From: Chitinophagaceae bacterium
GTDB taxonomy: Bacteria > Bacteroidota > Bacteroidia > Chitinophagales > Chitinophagaceae
Assembly: GCA_008080615.1 (NCBI GenBank)
Contig: VIKJ01000028.1
Coordinates: forward strand, 1-15,698
Direction: 5' to 3'
DNA length: 15,698 nt
The notes below the pieces were generated by a model. The model ran no database searches and was not told the DNA's origin. It worked only from the letters and a program-made list of their open reading frames with translations. Within the stretch, counting starts at the first letter, position 1. Each line of letters starts with the position of its first letter. A program made the translations under genes and the position numbers. This document shows, one piece after another, positions 6,569-14,046 of this stretch.

Positions 6569-7918
6569 ATGAAATACCCGACCATTCCCAACTACACGCT
6601 TTTATTCATTGGCTCCCTTTTTTTGTGGCCTTTAGGATGCATAAAAAATCTAGATCAACCTCCGCTGAATGAGGGCACTAATGTTCAAGCAACAATTGCT
6701 ATTCGTACATTAAGAGATGGGCATATTCCAGGCAATACCGAAAGGTTAATAGACAATCAAATCATCACAGGCATTGTAACTGCCAATGATGCCAATGATA
6801 ATTTCTATAAAACCATTGTAATTCAAGATAGCACTGCTGCCATCACCATTCGCTTAGATGGGTTTGGATTGGCTGCAGATTATCCGCTAGGTAAACGTTT
6901 ATTTATTCGATTGAATGGATTGTTCTTGGGTGAATATGGCGGTATGTTACAATTGGGTGGAGGGGTAGACAAAACCAATCCATCTTTCCCCGAATTGTTA
7001 CCCATTCCATCACCTCTTTTTGCTAAAGTAATTGCCATAGGTAATCAAGAAAAAATGCCAGAACCCTTGTTGGTTAAATTTGAACAATTGAAAGATACCA
7101 TGCAGGGTAGATTAATAGAAATAGACTCGGTAGAATTAGCTCCTTCGGATACTGCTAAACCATTTGCAGATTATGTAAATAAAGAAACAGTGAGTCATAC
7201 ACTAAGAATTTGCAATGGTGGTAGCCTATACTTAAGAACCAGTGGCTTCGCTAGTTTTGCTGCAGTTAAAACGCCTAGAGGTAATGGCCGCATAAAGGGT
7301 ATCTATACTGTATTTGGTTCTCAAAAACAATTGCTAATTCGGGATACTGCTGATGTTCAATTAGAGGGGCTTCGTTGTTCGGGAAACGGCCCTAGAATAT
7401 TATTCTACGAAGATTTCGAAAACATACCCATCAATAATTTTGTACAAATCAATGCTTGGAAAAATATTGCAGAAACGGGTAGTCAATTTTTTCTAGGAAA
7501 AATGGTATCCAATAATCGGTATGCAGAAATCAGTGCTTTTGCAACTGCTCAGCCTGCCATAGCTACTTGGTTGGTTTTGCCTCCAATCAACCTCAATTCG
7601 AGCAGTAGTGAACAGTTGAGTTTTTTAACCAAAGATGCTTTTGATAATGGGGCTGTTTTACAAGTATATATTTCTACCAATCACGATGGAGGATCACAGC
7701 CTTGGAAGGCCCGATGGACTGTACTAAAATCAACCATTGCAAAGGGCTCTGTAAATTCAATTGCCACTAAATGGACCCAATCGGGTAAGGTTAGTTTAAG
7801 TAGTTACAATGGTACTGTATACATTGCTTTTAAGTATCAGGGGAATGATTTGCCCGGAATCAACAATAAAAAAACAACCGCTTTTCAGCTAGACGAGATA
7901 AAGATTGTGGGTAATTAA
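6569..7918 (+). CDS. DUF5689-type surface lipoprotein with OB-fold and C-terminal jelly-roll domain
   Basis: The gene encodes 449 residues. The N-terminus, LLFIGSLFLWPLGC, resembles a lipoprotein signal with the acylated cysteine at 24, although PLGC is a loose lipobox. Residues about 35-140 (TIAIRTLRDGHIPGN; IITGIVTANDANDNFYKTIV; IQDSTAAITIRLDG; YPLGKRLFIRLNGLFLGEYG) have the strand pattern of an OB-fold, as in DUF5689 proteins. Residues about 275-449 begin LFYEDFENIP and end FQLDEIKIVG, the layout of a choice-of-anchor-J-like beta-sandwich. It starts eight bases after the receptor segment, so it belongs to the same transcript. A lipoprotein beside a TonB-dependent receptor suggests a SusD-like capture role. 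Nucleic-acid binding is inferred from the OB-fold and the nearby nuclease and is not shown by the sequence. Confidence 0.8.
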   Translation: MKYPTIPNYTLLFIGSLFLWPLGCIKNLDQPPLNEGTNVQATIAIRTLRDGHIPGNTERLIDNQIITGIVTANDANDNFYKTIVIQDSTAAITIRLDGFGLAADYPLGKRLFIRLNGLFLGEYGGMLQLGGGVDKTNPSFPELLPIPSPLFAKVIAIGNQEKMPEPLLVKFEQLKDTMQGRLIEIDSVELAPSDTAKPFADYVNKETVSHTLRICNGGSLYLRTSGFASFAAVKTPRGNGRIKGIYTVFGSQKQLLIRDTADVQLEGLRCSGNGPRILFYEDFENIPINNFVQINAWKNIAETGSQFFLGKMVSNNRYAEISAFATAQPAIATWLVLPPINLNSSSSEQLSFLTKDAFDNGAVLQVYISTNHDGGSQPWKARWTVLKSTIAKGSVNSIATKWTQSGKVSLSSYNGTVYIAFKYQGNDLPGINNKKTTAFQLDEIKIVGN

Positions 7919-7979
7919 CAATTTCCATACAAAAATCCTACACATATTGCTTAAATTGCTATTGAAGTATTTTCTTCCT

Positions 7980-9242
7980 ATGAAAAGAATTAACTGGATA
8001 TTCGGTTCTGCTATTTTTTTGTTACTCTTCATTCTCTTATTCGAGTTAATGAATAGTGATGCTTTTGAAAATTGGTTTACAAAAATTGCAGCAGAAAAAG
8101 CCGCTTCCATTCAATCTAGCGAAAGATCCGATGAGTCTAGTTTGGATAAGAATCAATCTAGCGCCGATACTGAAAAAAATACTCCATATAACAAAGTAGA
8201 TTCCATAAAAGAACCCGAAATAGACCTAAAGCAAATCAACAATATTGGCGATAGTATCAAAAAACAAATTGCCGAAATAGAACTTACTCAAAAAGATTTA
8301 TTAGAAAACGGGCTAAAATCAAATCCTTCAAAAAATACTAGCAATAGTAGTAATACAATTAACAAAATTGCTGCTGATAAATCAACCAAAGCAGCAATAA
8401 ACGCAATCATTAACAATGAGGCAAGTAAGCCAAAAGTTACGAATAACAATATAGTTGTTGTAACAAAGCCTGCGCCAACAAAGCCCGCCCCAAGTAAACC
8501 AATTGTTGTTGAAAAAAGTCAAGTAGTAGTTTCAAAACCTGTACCAGCAAAACCAACCGTTACTGAAAAAAATATAGTTGTTGTAGCAAATCCTGCACTC
8601 AATAAAAAAATAATTATTGCCGATAATGCTCCTGCAAATACTAATTCTGGCATCAAGAATACAAGTAAACAGGTAAGCACAATTAGTGACAATGCTAAAT
8701 CTACGAGTTCTACTACTACTCCTAAACAATCCATTGCGGTAAGAACAAAAGAAGCCAGTCAGCCTTCCGCTTCTGTTGTGTATGCAACCCCTTATCAACC
8801 CAATATCAAAACTTTGCCAGCGCCTCCTATAAGATCGGATGGTATACTTTCCAGAAAAATCACCCAAATGGAAATTGACGAATTTATTCGCCAGTTCCCC
8901 GACCGAAGTTTGAATATCCAATTCGTAAATTTTGGTTCTATTGATGCAGAAATGGAAAATGTAAAAGCACAAATTACCTATGAATTGTCTCGATATAGCT
9001 ATAGAGATATCAATAAGGGCTGGAACCAAATGAGCGGCTATGTGTTAACCGATGAAGTACATTTTGCGGCCAATGGCCCAAGGGGCGTAATTGTGTATAT
9101 CCCCCCCAATCAGAAACAATCCCTAGTAATTCTCCTTATTGATTACCACCTAGAAAGGCATATTTGCCTACATTTTCTGTCAAAAAAAACGAAAAGATTT
9201 GGCTTTAAAGGGCTTATTTGCCATCATGTCAGCAAAATATAG
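7980..9242 (+). CDS. Membrane-anchored protein with Pro/Lys-rich spacer and unrecognised C-terminal domain
   Basis: I do not recognise this family. From the ATG at 7980 (an upstream in-frame TTG at 7905 is unconvincing) it has 420 residues. Residues 1-22 form one membrane helix (MKRINWIFGSAIFLLLFILL). Residues about 25-270 are low-complexity, rich in Ser, Thr, Asn, Lys and Pro, with degenerate IVVV/KPAP repeats. A conserved-looking domain follows from about 295 to 378 (MEIDEFIRQFPDRS; NIQFVNFGSIDAEMENVK; ITYELSRYSYRDINKGWNQM; HFAANGPRGVIVYIPP). The helix-spacer-domain plan resembles TonB, but the TonB C-terminal motif is absent. The last 42 residues after the C-tract at 9101-9107 look unlike the rest (SLVILLIDYHLERHICLHFL) and may be an out-of-frame tail. 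The start is 61 bases after the lipoprotein gene, so it may share its transcript. Confidence 0.65.
   Translation: MKRINWIFGSAIFLLLFILLFELMNSDAFENWFTKIAAEKAASIQSSERSDESSLDKNQSSADTEKNTPYNKVDSIKEPEIDLKQINNIGDSIKKQIAEIELTQKDLLENGLKSNPSKNTSNSSNTINKIAADKSTKAAINAIINNEASKPKVTNNNIVVVTKPAPTKPAPSKPIVVEKSQVVVSKPVPAKPTVTEKNIVVVANPALNKKIIIADNAPANTNSGIKNTSKQVSTISDNAKSTSSTTTPKQSIAVRTKEASQPSASVVYATPYQPNIKTLPAPPIRSDGILSRKITQMEIDEFIRQFPDRSLNIQFVNFGSIDAEMENVKAQITYELSRYSYRDINKGWNQMSGYVLTDEVHFAANGPRGVIVYIPPNQKQSLVILLIDYHLERHICLHFLSKKTKRFGFKGLICHHVSKI
8451..8609 (+). repeat. Degenerate in-frame Pro/Lys-rich repeat inside the 7980 gene
   Basis: Three consecutive units begin at 8451, 8520 and 8574. They encode a 23-residue unit (IVVVTKPAPTKPAPSKP then IVVEKS), an 18-residue unit (QVVVSKPVPAKPTVTEKN) and a partial unit (IVVVANPALNKK). 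Each is a short hydrophobic beta-like stretch followed by proline-lysine alternation. Such segments usually form extended periplasmic spacers. The units differ in length and in third-codon positions, so they are old rather than a recent slippage expansion. Confidence 0.6.
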
Positions 9243-9247
9243 CTTGG
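9217..9247 (+). promoter_or_regulatory. Possible htpG promoter
   Basis: TTTG (9217-9220), a 19-base spacer and TAGCTTGG (9240-9247) match the Bacteroidota promoter pattern with one mismatch in the -7 element. Transcription would begin near 9253, about 30 bases before the htpG ATG at 9282. It lies within the doubtful 3' tail of the preceding frame. No CIRCE-type inverted repeat is present. Confidence 0.35.
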
Positions 9248-9281
9248 TACTTTCTTTGATATTCTACCCGAAAAAACTGAT

Positions 9282-11156
9282 ATGCAAAAAGGACAGATAC
9301 GTGTACAGACGGAGAATATATTCCCGATTATTAAAAAGTTCCTTTACAGTGATCACGAGATTTTTCTACGTGAGTTGGTGAGTAATGCTACGGATGCTAC
9401 TCAAAAAATTAAAACGCTTTCTTCTATCGGCGAAGCCAAAGGAGATTTAGGAGAACTCAGAATTGATGTTAGCCTAGATACCAAAGAAAAAACCATTACC
9501 ATTGAAGATCGTGGTGTGGGTATGACCAAAGAAGAAGTAGACAAATACTTAAACCAAGTTGCCTTTAGTGGTGCCGAAGAATTTTTAACCAAGTATAAAG
9601 ATGCTAGCATTATTGGGCATTTTGGTTTGGGTTTTTACAGTGCCTTTATGGTTGCTGCAAAAGTAGAAGTGCTTACCCAAAGTTATCAGGAAGATGCACC
9701 TACTGTTTACTGGAGTTGTGATGGTAGTCCCGAATTTGAATTATATGAGGTAGAGAAAAAGCAAAGAGGTACTAAAATCATTTTGCATGTTAACGATGAG
9801 AGTGCTGAATTTTTAGATGCTTATAAGTTAAAAGGCATTCTAGAAAAATTCTGTAAATTCTTACCTATTCCTATTTATTTTAAAGATGTAAATGCGGAAC
9901 CAGAAAAACCAAAAGAAGGAGAAGAACTTGCTGCAGAAAAAACAATCAACAATACCAACCCTATCTGGGTTAAAAAGCCAAGTGAATTAACCAAGGAAGA
10001 CTACGAAAAATTCTATCGAGAATTATATCCTTTTGGAGAAACCCCATTGTTTTGGATTCACTTGAATGTAGACTATCCATTTAATTTAACGGGCGTATTG
10101 TACTTCCCTAAAATTAAACAGAGCTACGAAATTCAAAAAGATAAAATTCAGTTATACTGCAACCAGGTTTTTGTAACAGACGAAGTGAAAGACATTGTTC
10201 CCGAATTCCTGATGTTATTGCATGGTGTAATTGATAGCCCAGATATTCCATTGAATGTAAGTAGAAGCTATTTACAGGGTGATCCTAATGTGCGCAAAAT
10301 CAACTCGCATATCACTAAAAAAGTAGCAGATAAATTAGAAGAGATTTTCAAGAATGAGCGCAGTGAATTTGAACAGAAATGGGAGAGCCTTGGCTTGTTT
10401 GTGAAATACGGTATGATGACCGATGACAAGTTTTTAGAAAAAGGAAACAAGTTCTTGGTGATGGAAGATACTGCTGGTAAATTTCATACACTAGAAGAAT
10501 ATAAAATGGCTACAGAAGCCATCCAAAAAAATAAAGAAGGCAAGCAGGTTGTATTATATACTACCAACCCAATTCAACAAGACGCCTATATTCAAGCGGC
10601 AGTATCCAAAGGATATACCGTAGTTAAAATGGAAACTTTGGTAGATGCTGCATTCCTCAATACCATGGAAATGAAATGGGAGAATGTAACATTCGTTCGT
10701 GTTGATGCTGATATTGTTGATAATTTAATTGATAAGCAAGAGACTAGCGAAACAGTGTTGAGCAAAGAAGAGTCAGAACAATTGAAAACTTTATTCACTT
10801 TGCAAATTCCTGAATTACATGTTACCACAGAAGTAAAAGGATTGAGTGTGGATTCAGCACCTGTTGTTGCTACACGCCCAGAATTCATGCGCCGTATGAA
10901 AGATATGGGTGCTGCTGGTGGAGGCATGACTGCATTTTACGCGCAAATGCCCGATGAAGTAACCCTTACTGTAAATGGCAATCACCCTATTTATCAAACC
11001 TTATTAAAGGAAACCAATGAAGAAGTGAAAACCAAACAAGTAAGAAACTTAGCAGATTTGGCTTTATTGTCTCAAGGTTTATTAAAAGGAGCAGAGCTTA
11101 CCAACTATATCAATAGAACGGTAGAGATGATGCAGAAAGATACAGAGTTGGCTTAA
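9282..11156 (+). CDS. htpG: Molecular chaperone HtpG (Hsp90)
   Basis: The product is 624 residues, a normal length for bacterial Hsp90. The N-terminal GHKL ATPase domain shows FLRELVSNATDA (catalytic E31, Mg-binding N35), EDRGVGM at 75-81 (nucleotide-binding D76) and the lid/glycine motif IGHFGLGFYSAFMV at 111-124. The middle domain has PIWVKKPSELTKEDY, LYFPK and NVSRSYLQGD (catalytic-loop arginine), and the C-terminal dimerisation domain carries MRRMKDMGAAGGG. HtpG is a cytosolic ATP-driven chaperone for client folding under stress. It sits alone, with its own terminator and probably its own promoter, and is convergent with recJ. The ATG at 9282 gives MQKGQIRVQTENIFPIIKKF, matching the family start. 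Confidence 0.97.
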   Translation: MQKGQIRVQTENIFPIIKKFLYSDHEIFLRELVSNATDATQKIKTLSSIGEAKGDLGELRIDVSLDTKEKTITIEDRGVGMTKEEVDKYLNQVAFSGAEEFLTKYKDASIIGHFGLGFYSAFMVAAKVEVLTQSYQEDAPTVYWSCDGSPEFELYEVEKKQRGTKIILHVNDESAEFLDAYKLKGILEKFCKFLPIPIYFKDVNAEPEKPKEGEELAAEKTINNTNPIWVKKPSELTKEDYEKFYRELYPFGETPLFWIHLNVDYPFNLTGVLYFPKIKQSYEIQKDKIQLYCNQVFVTDEVKDIVPEFLMLLHGVIDSPDIPLNVSRSYLQGDPNVRKINSHITKKVADKLEEIFKNERSEFEQKWESLGLFVKYGMMTDDKFLEKGNKFLVMEDTAGKFHTLEEYKMATEAIQKNKEGKQVVLYTTNPIQQDAYIQAAVSKGYTVVKMETLVDAAFLNTMEMKWENVTFVRVDADIVDNLIDKQETSETVLSKEESEQLKTLFTLQIPELHVTTEVKGLSVDSAPVVATRPEFMRRMKDMGAAGGGMTAFYAQMPDEVTLTVNGNHPIYQTLLKETNEEVKTKQVRNLADLALLSQGLLKGAELTNYINRTVEMMQKDTELA

Positions 11157-11183
11157 AAGAAGTACTTATATTAAACAAGAGAG

Positions 11184-11208
11184 AGCTGCCTGAAAGGGCA
11201 GCTTTTTT
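11184..11208 (+). terminator. Rho-independent terminator of htpG
   Basis: A 7-bp perfect stem, AGCTGCC (11184-11190) with GGCAGCT (11197-11203), has a 6-base loop and a T run (11203-11208). It begins 28 bases after the htpG stop. The recJ stop codon (11207-11209) falls in the T run. On the minus strand the hairpin is followed by CTCTCTTG rather than a T tract, so it should terminate mainly htpG. Confidence 0.85.
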
Positions 11209-12904
11209 ATTGTGCTACCAACAGGTCAATTACTTTTATTTGTAAACTGGTATTTCCTTGAAACTCATTTTCATCAATAGTAAAAACAATATCAAAAGGT
11301 TCTTGCGATGAAAGGATTGGAAATTTTTCGGCTAAATTAAAACCAATGCCATTGAATATGATATGGTTTTGCTTTACCACAAATTTGATGTGCTGCTCTT
11401 TTACGATTTTTGAAAAGCCAGTATCAGTAACCCCTCTTGCAACAAAAACGGGCCGCATATTATCGGGGCCAAAGGGCTCCATTTGGCAAAGGATTTTATA
11501 GAATCCCGGGGTTATATCTTTAAACTGAATAGGGGCGTCGATAATTAATTCGGGAATTAATTGGGAAGGTGTAATCCTTGCGCTTACTTCTCTTTCAAAT
11601 GCTGCTGCAAAAGCTTCTACCTTATTAATTTCTAAAGTCATGCCTGCTGCTGCAAAATGCCCACCATATCCCAATAAATGTTCTCTACATGCATGTATTG
11701 CTTCGTATAAATTAAATCCACTCACACTTCTGGCACTTCCTGCTGCATATTCTCCACTTTTGGTAAGCACAATGGTTGGTCTATAATAAGTATCTATTAA
11801 TCTGCTTGCAACAATTCCTACCACCCCCTTGTGCCAATGTTCCTGATAAACCAATGTGGAACGCTTTAAATGATTGTTGGGAGTACTTTCTAATAATGCC
11901 AATGCTTCTTCTGTAATGTTGGCATCTGCTTCTCTTCTGTCTGCATTGTCACTGTGCAACATCTTGGCAAATTCCATTGCTTTAGTAGCATCCTGTTCAA
12001 TAAATAATTGAACAGCTTTTTTGGCATCATCCATTCTTCCTGCAGCATTTACCCTTGGCGCAATTACAAAAACCAAGCTGCTTAAATTCATTTTCTTTTT
12101 TACACTGGCTAATTCCATCAAAGCCTTAATACCCACAGTGGGGTTGCTATTCACTTTCTCAATTCCAAAATAGGCCAATGTTCTGTTTTCTCCTGTTACG
12201 GGCACTATATCTGCTGCAATGGCAATAGCGGCAAGGTCTATATATTGTAAGTATGCCGATGTAGGTAATCCTAATTCTTCGGATAATGCCATCATTAATT
12301 TAAACCCTACTCCACATCCACACAACTCCTTATAAGGATAGGGGCAATCTATTTGTTTGGGATTTAAAATGGCAACAGCTGGTGGCAAAATATCATCAGG
12401 CAAATGGTGATCGCAAACAATAAAATCAATGCCCAATGTTTTTGCATAGGCAATTAAATCGGCCGATTTAATGCCACAATCCAATGATACAATTAAGGTA
12501 AATCCATTTTCTTTAGCAAAATCAATACCTGCTTTTGATATACCATACCCTTCTCGGTATCTATGTGGAATATAAAAATCTATAGGTGTATGAAGGGCAT
12601 GTAAAAATTGAAACATACTGGCCACCGATGTGGTACCATCTACATCATAATCTCCATATACTAAAATAGACTCTTCGTTTTCAAATGCAAGCAATAGTCT
12701 ATCCACTGCTTCTCGCATATCCTTCATCAGCCAAGGGCTATGCAGGTCTTCGATACTTGGGCGAAAAAATTGTTTAGCTTTTTCAAAATCATCAATGCCA
12801 CGTTGAACCAATAAACTACAAATAGTTGGGCTGATTTTTAAAGCGTCTTGCAATGCAGGAATCTTTTGTTCATCTACTGGTAATATGTTCCATCTTTTCT
12901 GCAT
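11207..12904 (-). CDS. recJ: Single-stranded-DNA-specific 5'-3' exonuclease RecJ
   Basis: The product is 565 residues from the ATG at 12902-12904. The DHH phosphoesterase motifs are intact: VYGDYDVDGTTS with D85, D87 and D89 (motif I), SLDCG with D142 (II), VCDHHLP with the D165-H166-H167 triad (III), and DLAAIAIAADIVP (IV). These are followed by RVNAAGRM at 284-291, the DHHA1 domain with GSARS and GGHFAAAG at 414-421, and a C-terminal OB-like domain. RecJ degrades single-stranded DNA 5' to 3' with Mn or Mg in recombinational and mismatch repair. Its ATG overlaps the stop of the upstream polyprenyl synthase by one base (TGATG), so translation is coupled. A TTG one codon earlier was not used. 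Confidence 0.95.
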   Translation of the reverse strand: MQKRWNILPVDEQKIPALQDALKISPTICSLLVQRGIDDFEKAKQFFRPSIEDLHSPWLMKDMREAVDRLLLAFENEESILVYGDYDVDGTTSVASMFQFLHALHTPIDFYIPHRYREGYGISKAGIDFAKENGFTLIVSLDCGIKSADLIAYAKTLGIDFIVCDHHLPDDILPPAVAILNPKQIDCPYPYKELCGCGVGFKLMMALSEELGLPTSAYLQYIDLAAIAIAADIVPVTGENRTLAYFGIEKVNSNPTVGIKALMELASVKKKMNLSSLVFVIAPRVNAAGRMDDAKKAVQLFIEQDATKAMEFAKMLHSDNADRREADANITEEALALLESTPNNHLKRSTLVYQEHWHKGVVGIVASRLIDTYYRPTIVLTKSGEYAAGSARSVSGFNLYEAIHACREHLLGYGGHFAAAGMTLEINKVEAFAAAFEREVSARITPSQLIPELIIDAPIQFKDITPGFYKILCQMEPFGPDNMRPVFVARGVTDTGFSKIVKEQHIKFVVKQNHIIFNGIGFNLAEKFPILSSQEPFDIVFTIDENEFQGNTSLQIKVIDLLVAQ

Positions 12905-13866
12905 CAATATTTTCGGTCGGTTGTATATCTCACCAGCTCTTCAAGTGCATCTCTTACTTGTGTTTCAGGAAACTCATGCAATAATGCCAATGCCTCGTCT
13001 CTAAATGCATTCATCTTTTTGTTTGCATACTCAATTCCCCCGTATTGTTCTACTAGGCTTATAACATAAGCTACTTTATCTTTCTGCGTATTTTCATTCT
13101 TGATGATGCGAATGATTTTTCGCTTGATATCCGCTGGGCAATTATTAAGCGTATAAATTAACGGCAGGGTTAATTTTTTCTCCTTGATATCATTGCCTGT
13201 TGGCTTCCCTATATCTGCATTGCTATAATCAAAAAGATCATCTTTAATTTGAAATGCCATTCCCACTTTCTGACCAAAGACCCTCATTTTTTCAACAGAT
13301 GCTGCATCAGAAAATGTACTGCATGCCCCAGCTGCACAAGCCGAAGCTAGCAGGGAGGCAGTTTTACCATTGATGATTTCGTAATATACTTCCTCGTTTA
13401 AATTGAGGTTCCTCGATTTTTCTATCTGTAATAATTCTCCCTCACTCATTTGCCTTACAGCTTCCGATAACAATCGTAAAACTTCGTGGTCTTTATTATT
13501 AAGAGATAAAAGCAATCCTTTAGAAAGTAAATAGTCTCCAACTAAAACCGCAATTTTATTTTTCCAAAGTGCATTGATAGAAAAGAATCCTCTTCTTTCC
13601 ATCGATTCATCTACTACATCATCATGTACCAAGGTTGCTGTATGCAATAACTCTACCAAGGATGCTGCACGATAACTTGTTTCGGTAATTTCTCCTCCTA
13701 ATTTGGCGCTAAGCAATACAAACATGGGGCGCAATTGCTTACCCTTGCGTTTTACAATATATTGCATGATACGATCTAGTAAAGCAACCCTGCTTTTTAC
13801 CGCTTCTCGGAAATGCGTTTCAAATTGCATTAGTTCCGCTCCAATCACTTTTTTTGCTAAATCCAT
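12904..13866 (-). CDS. Long-chain polyprenyl diphosphate synthase
   Basis: From the ATG at 13864-13866 the product has 320 residues starting MDLAKKVIGAELMQFE, as expected for trans-isoprenyl diphosphate synthases. GKQLRP at 42-47 binds isopentenyl diphosphate, LVHDDVVDE holds the first Asp-rich motif (82-86) and KDDLFDYS the second (209-213). The residues four and five positions before the first motif are Thr and Ala, small rather than aromatic. In this family that leaves the elongation pocket open, so a long product (C30-C40, probably the menaquinone side chain) is likely; the exact length cannot be read. The frame is open upstream to ATGs at 13914 and 13926, giving 336 or 340 residues, but those extra residues are unlike the family. 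It overlaps recJ by one base. Confidence 0.9.
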   Translation of the reverse strand: MDLAKKVIGAELMQFETHFREAVKSRVALLDRIMQYIVKRKGKQLRPMFVLLSAKLGGEITETSYRAASLVELLHTATLVHDDVVDESMERRGFFSINALWKNKIAVLVGDYLLSKGLLLSLNNKDHEVLRLLSEAVRQMSEGELLQIEKSRNLNLNEEVYYEIINGKTASLLASACAAGACSTFSDAASVEKMRVFGQKVGMAFQIKDDLFDYSNADIGKPTGNDIKEKKLTLPLIYTLNNCPADIKRKIIRIIKNENTQKDKVAYVISLVEQYGGIEYANKKMNAFRDEALALLHEFPETQVRDALEELVRYTTDRKY

Positions 13867-13932
13867 GTTATAATTATGCTGCAATATAGCGCTGATATCA
13901 ACAAAAACAGTCATAAAGAGCAGCATTTGGCG

Positions 13933-13940
13933 TATATTTG
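13933..13940 (+). promoter_or_regulatory. Possible -7 element for the OmpA-family gene
   Basis: TATATTTG matches the TAnnTTTG consensus exactly and faces the gene at 14047, leaving a leader of about 100 bases. No TTTG or TTG lies at the expected distance upstream (about 13909-13914), so the promoter is only half supported. The 180-base divergent region 13867-14046 holds nothing else I can identify. Confidence 0.3.
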
Positions 13941-14046
13941 TGCTCTATAAGTCAATATTCCCCTTTTAGTTAAAGAACTGTTTCTTTTATAATATGATAA
14001 AATTTTAAAGGGATTTAAGCGTTTATTGAAAATCAAATTTCTATTT

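Noticed and set aside
8451..8609. CRISPR-like or mobile repeat
   Set aside because: The units are in frame, differ in length and lie inside a coding region as a protein spacer. There are no palindromic repeats with unique spacers.
8532..9029. 165-residue open frame on the minus strand opposite the Pro/Lys-rich gene
   Set aside because: Low-complexity codons on the plus strand leave the complementary frame open. The translation is Ser/Arg/Phe/Ile-rich with no domain and no start context.
9165..9178. Short inverted repeat (AGGCA/TGCCT region) before htpG as a heat-shock operator
   Set aside because: It is only five base pairs around a four-base loop, does not match CIRCE, and lies upstream of the candidate promoter.
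13867..13926. Longer start for the polyprenyl synthase (ATG at 13914 or 13926)
   Set aside because: The 16-20 extra residues have no counterpart in the family, and the ATG at 13866 gives the expected N-terminus.
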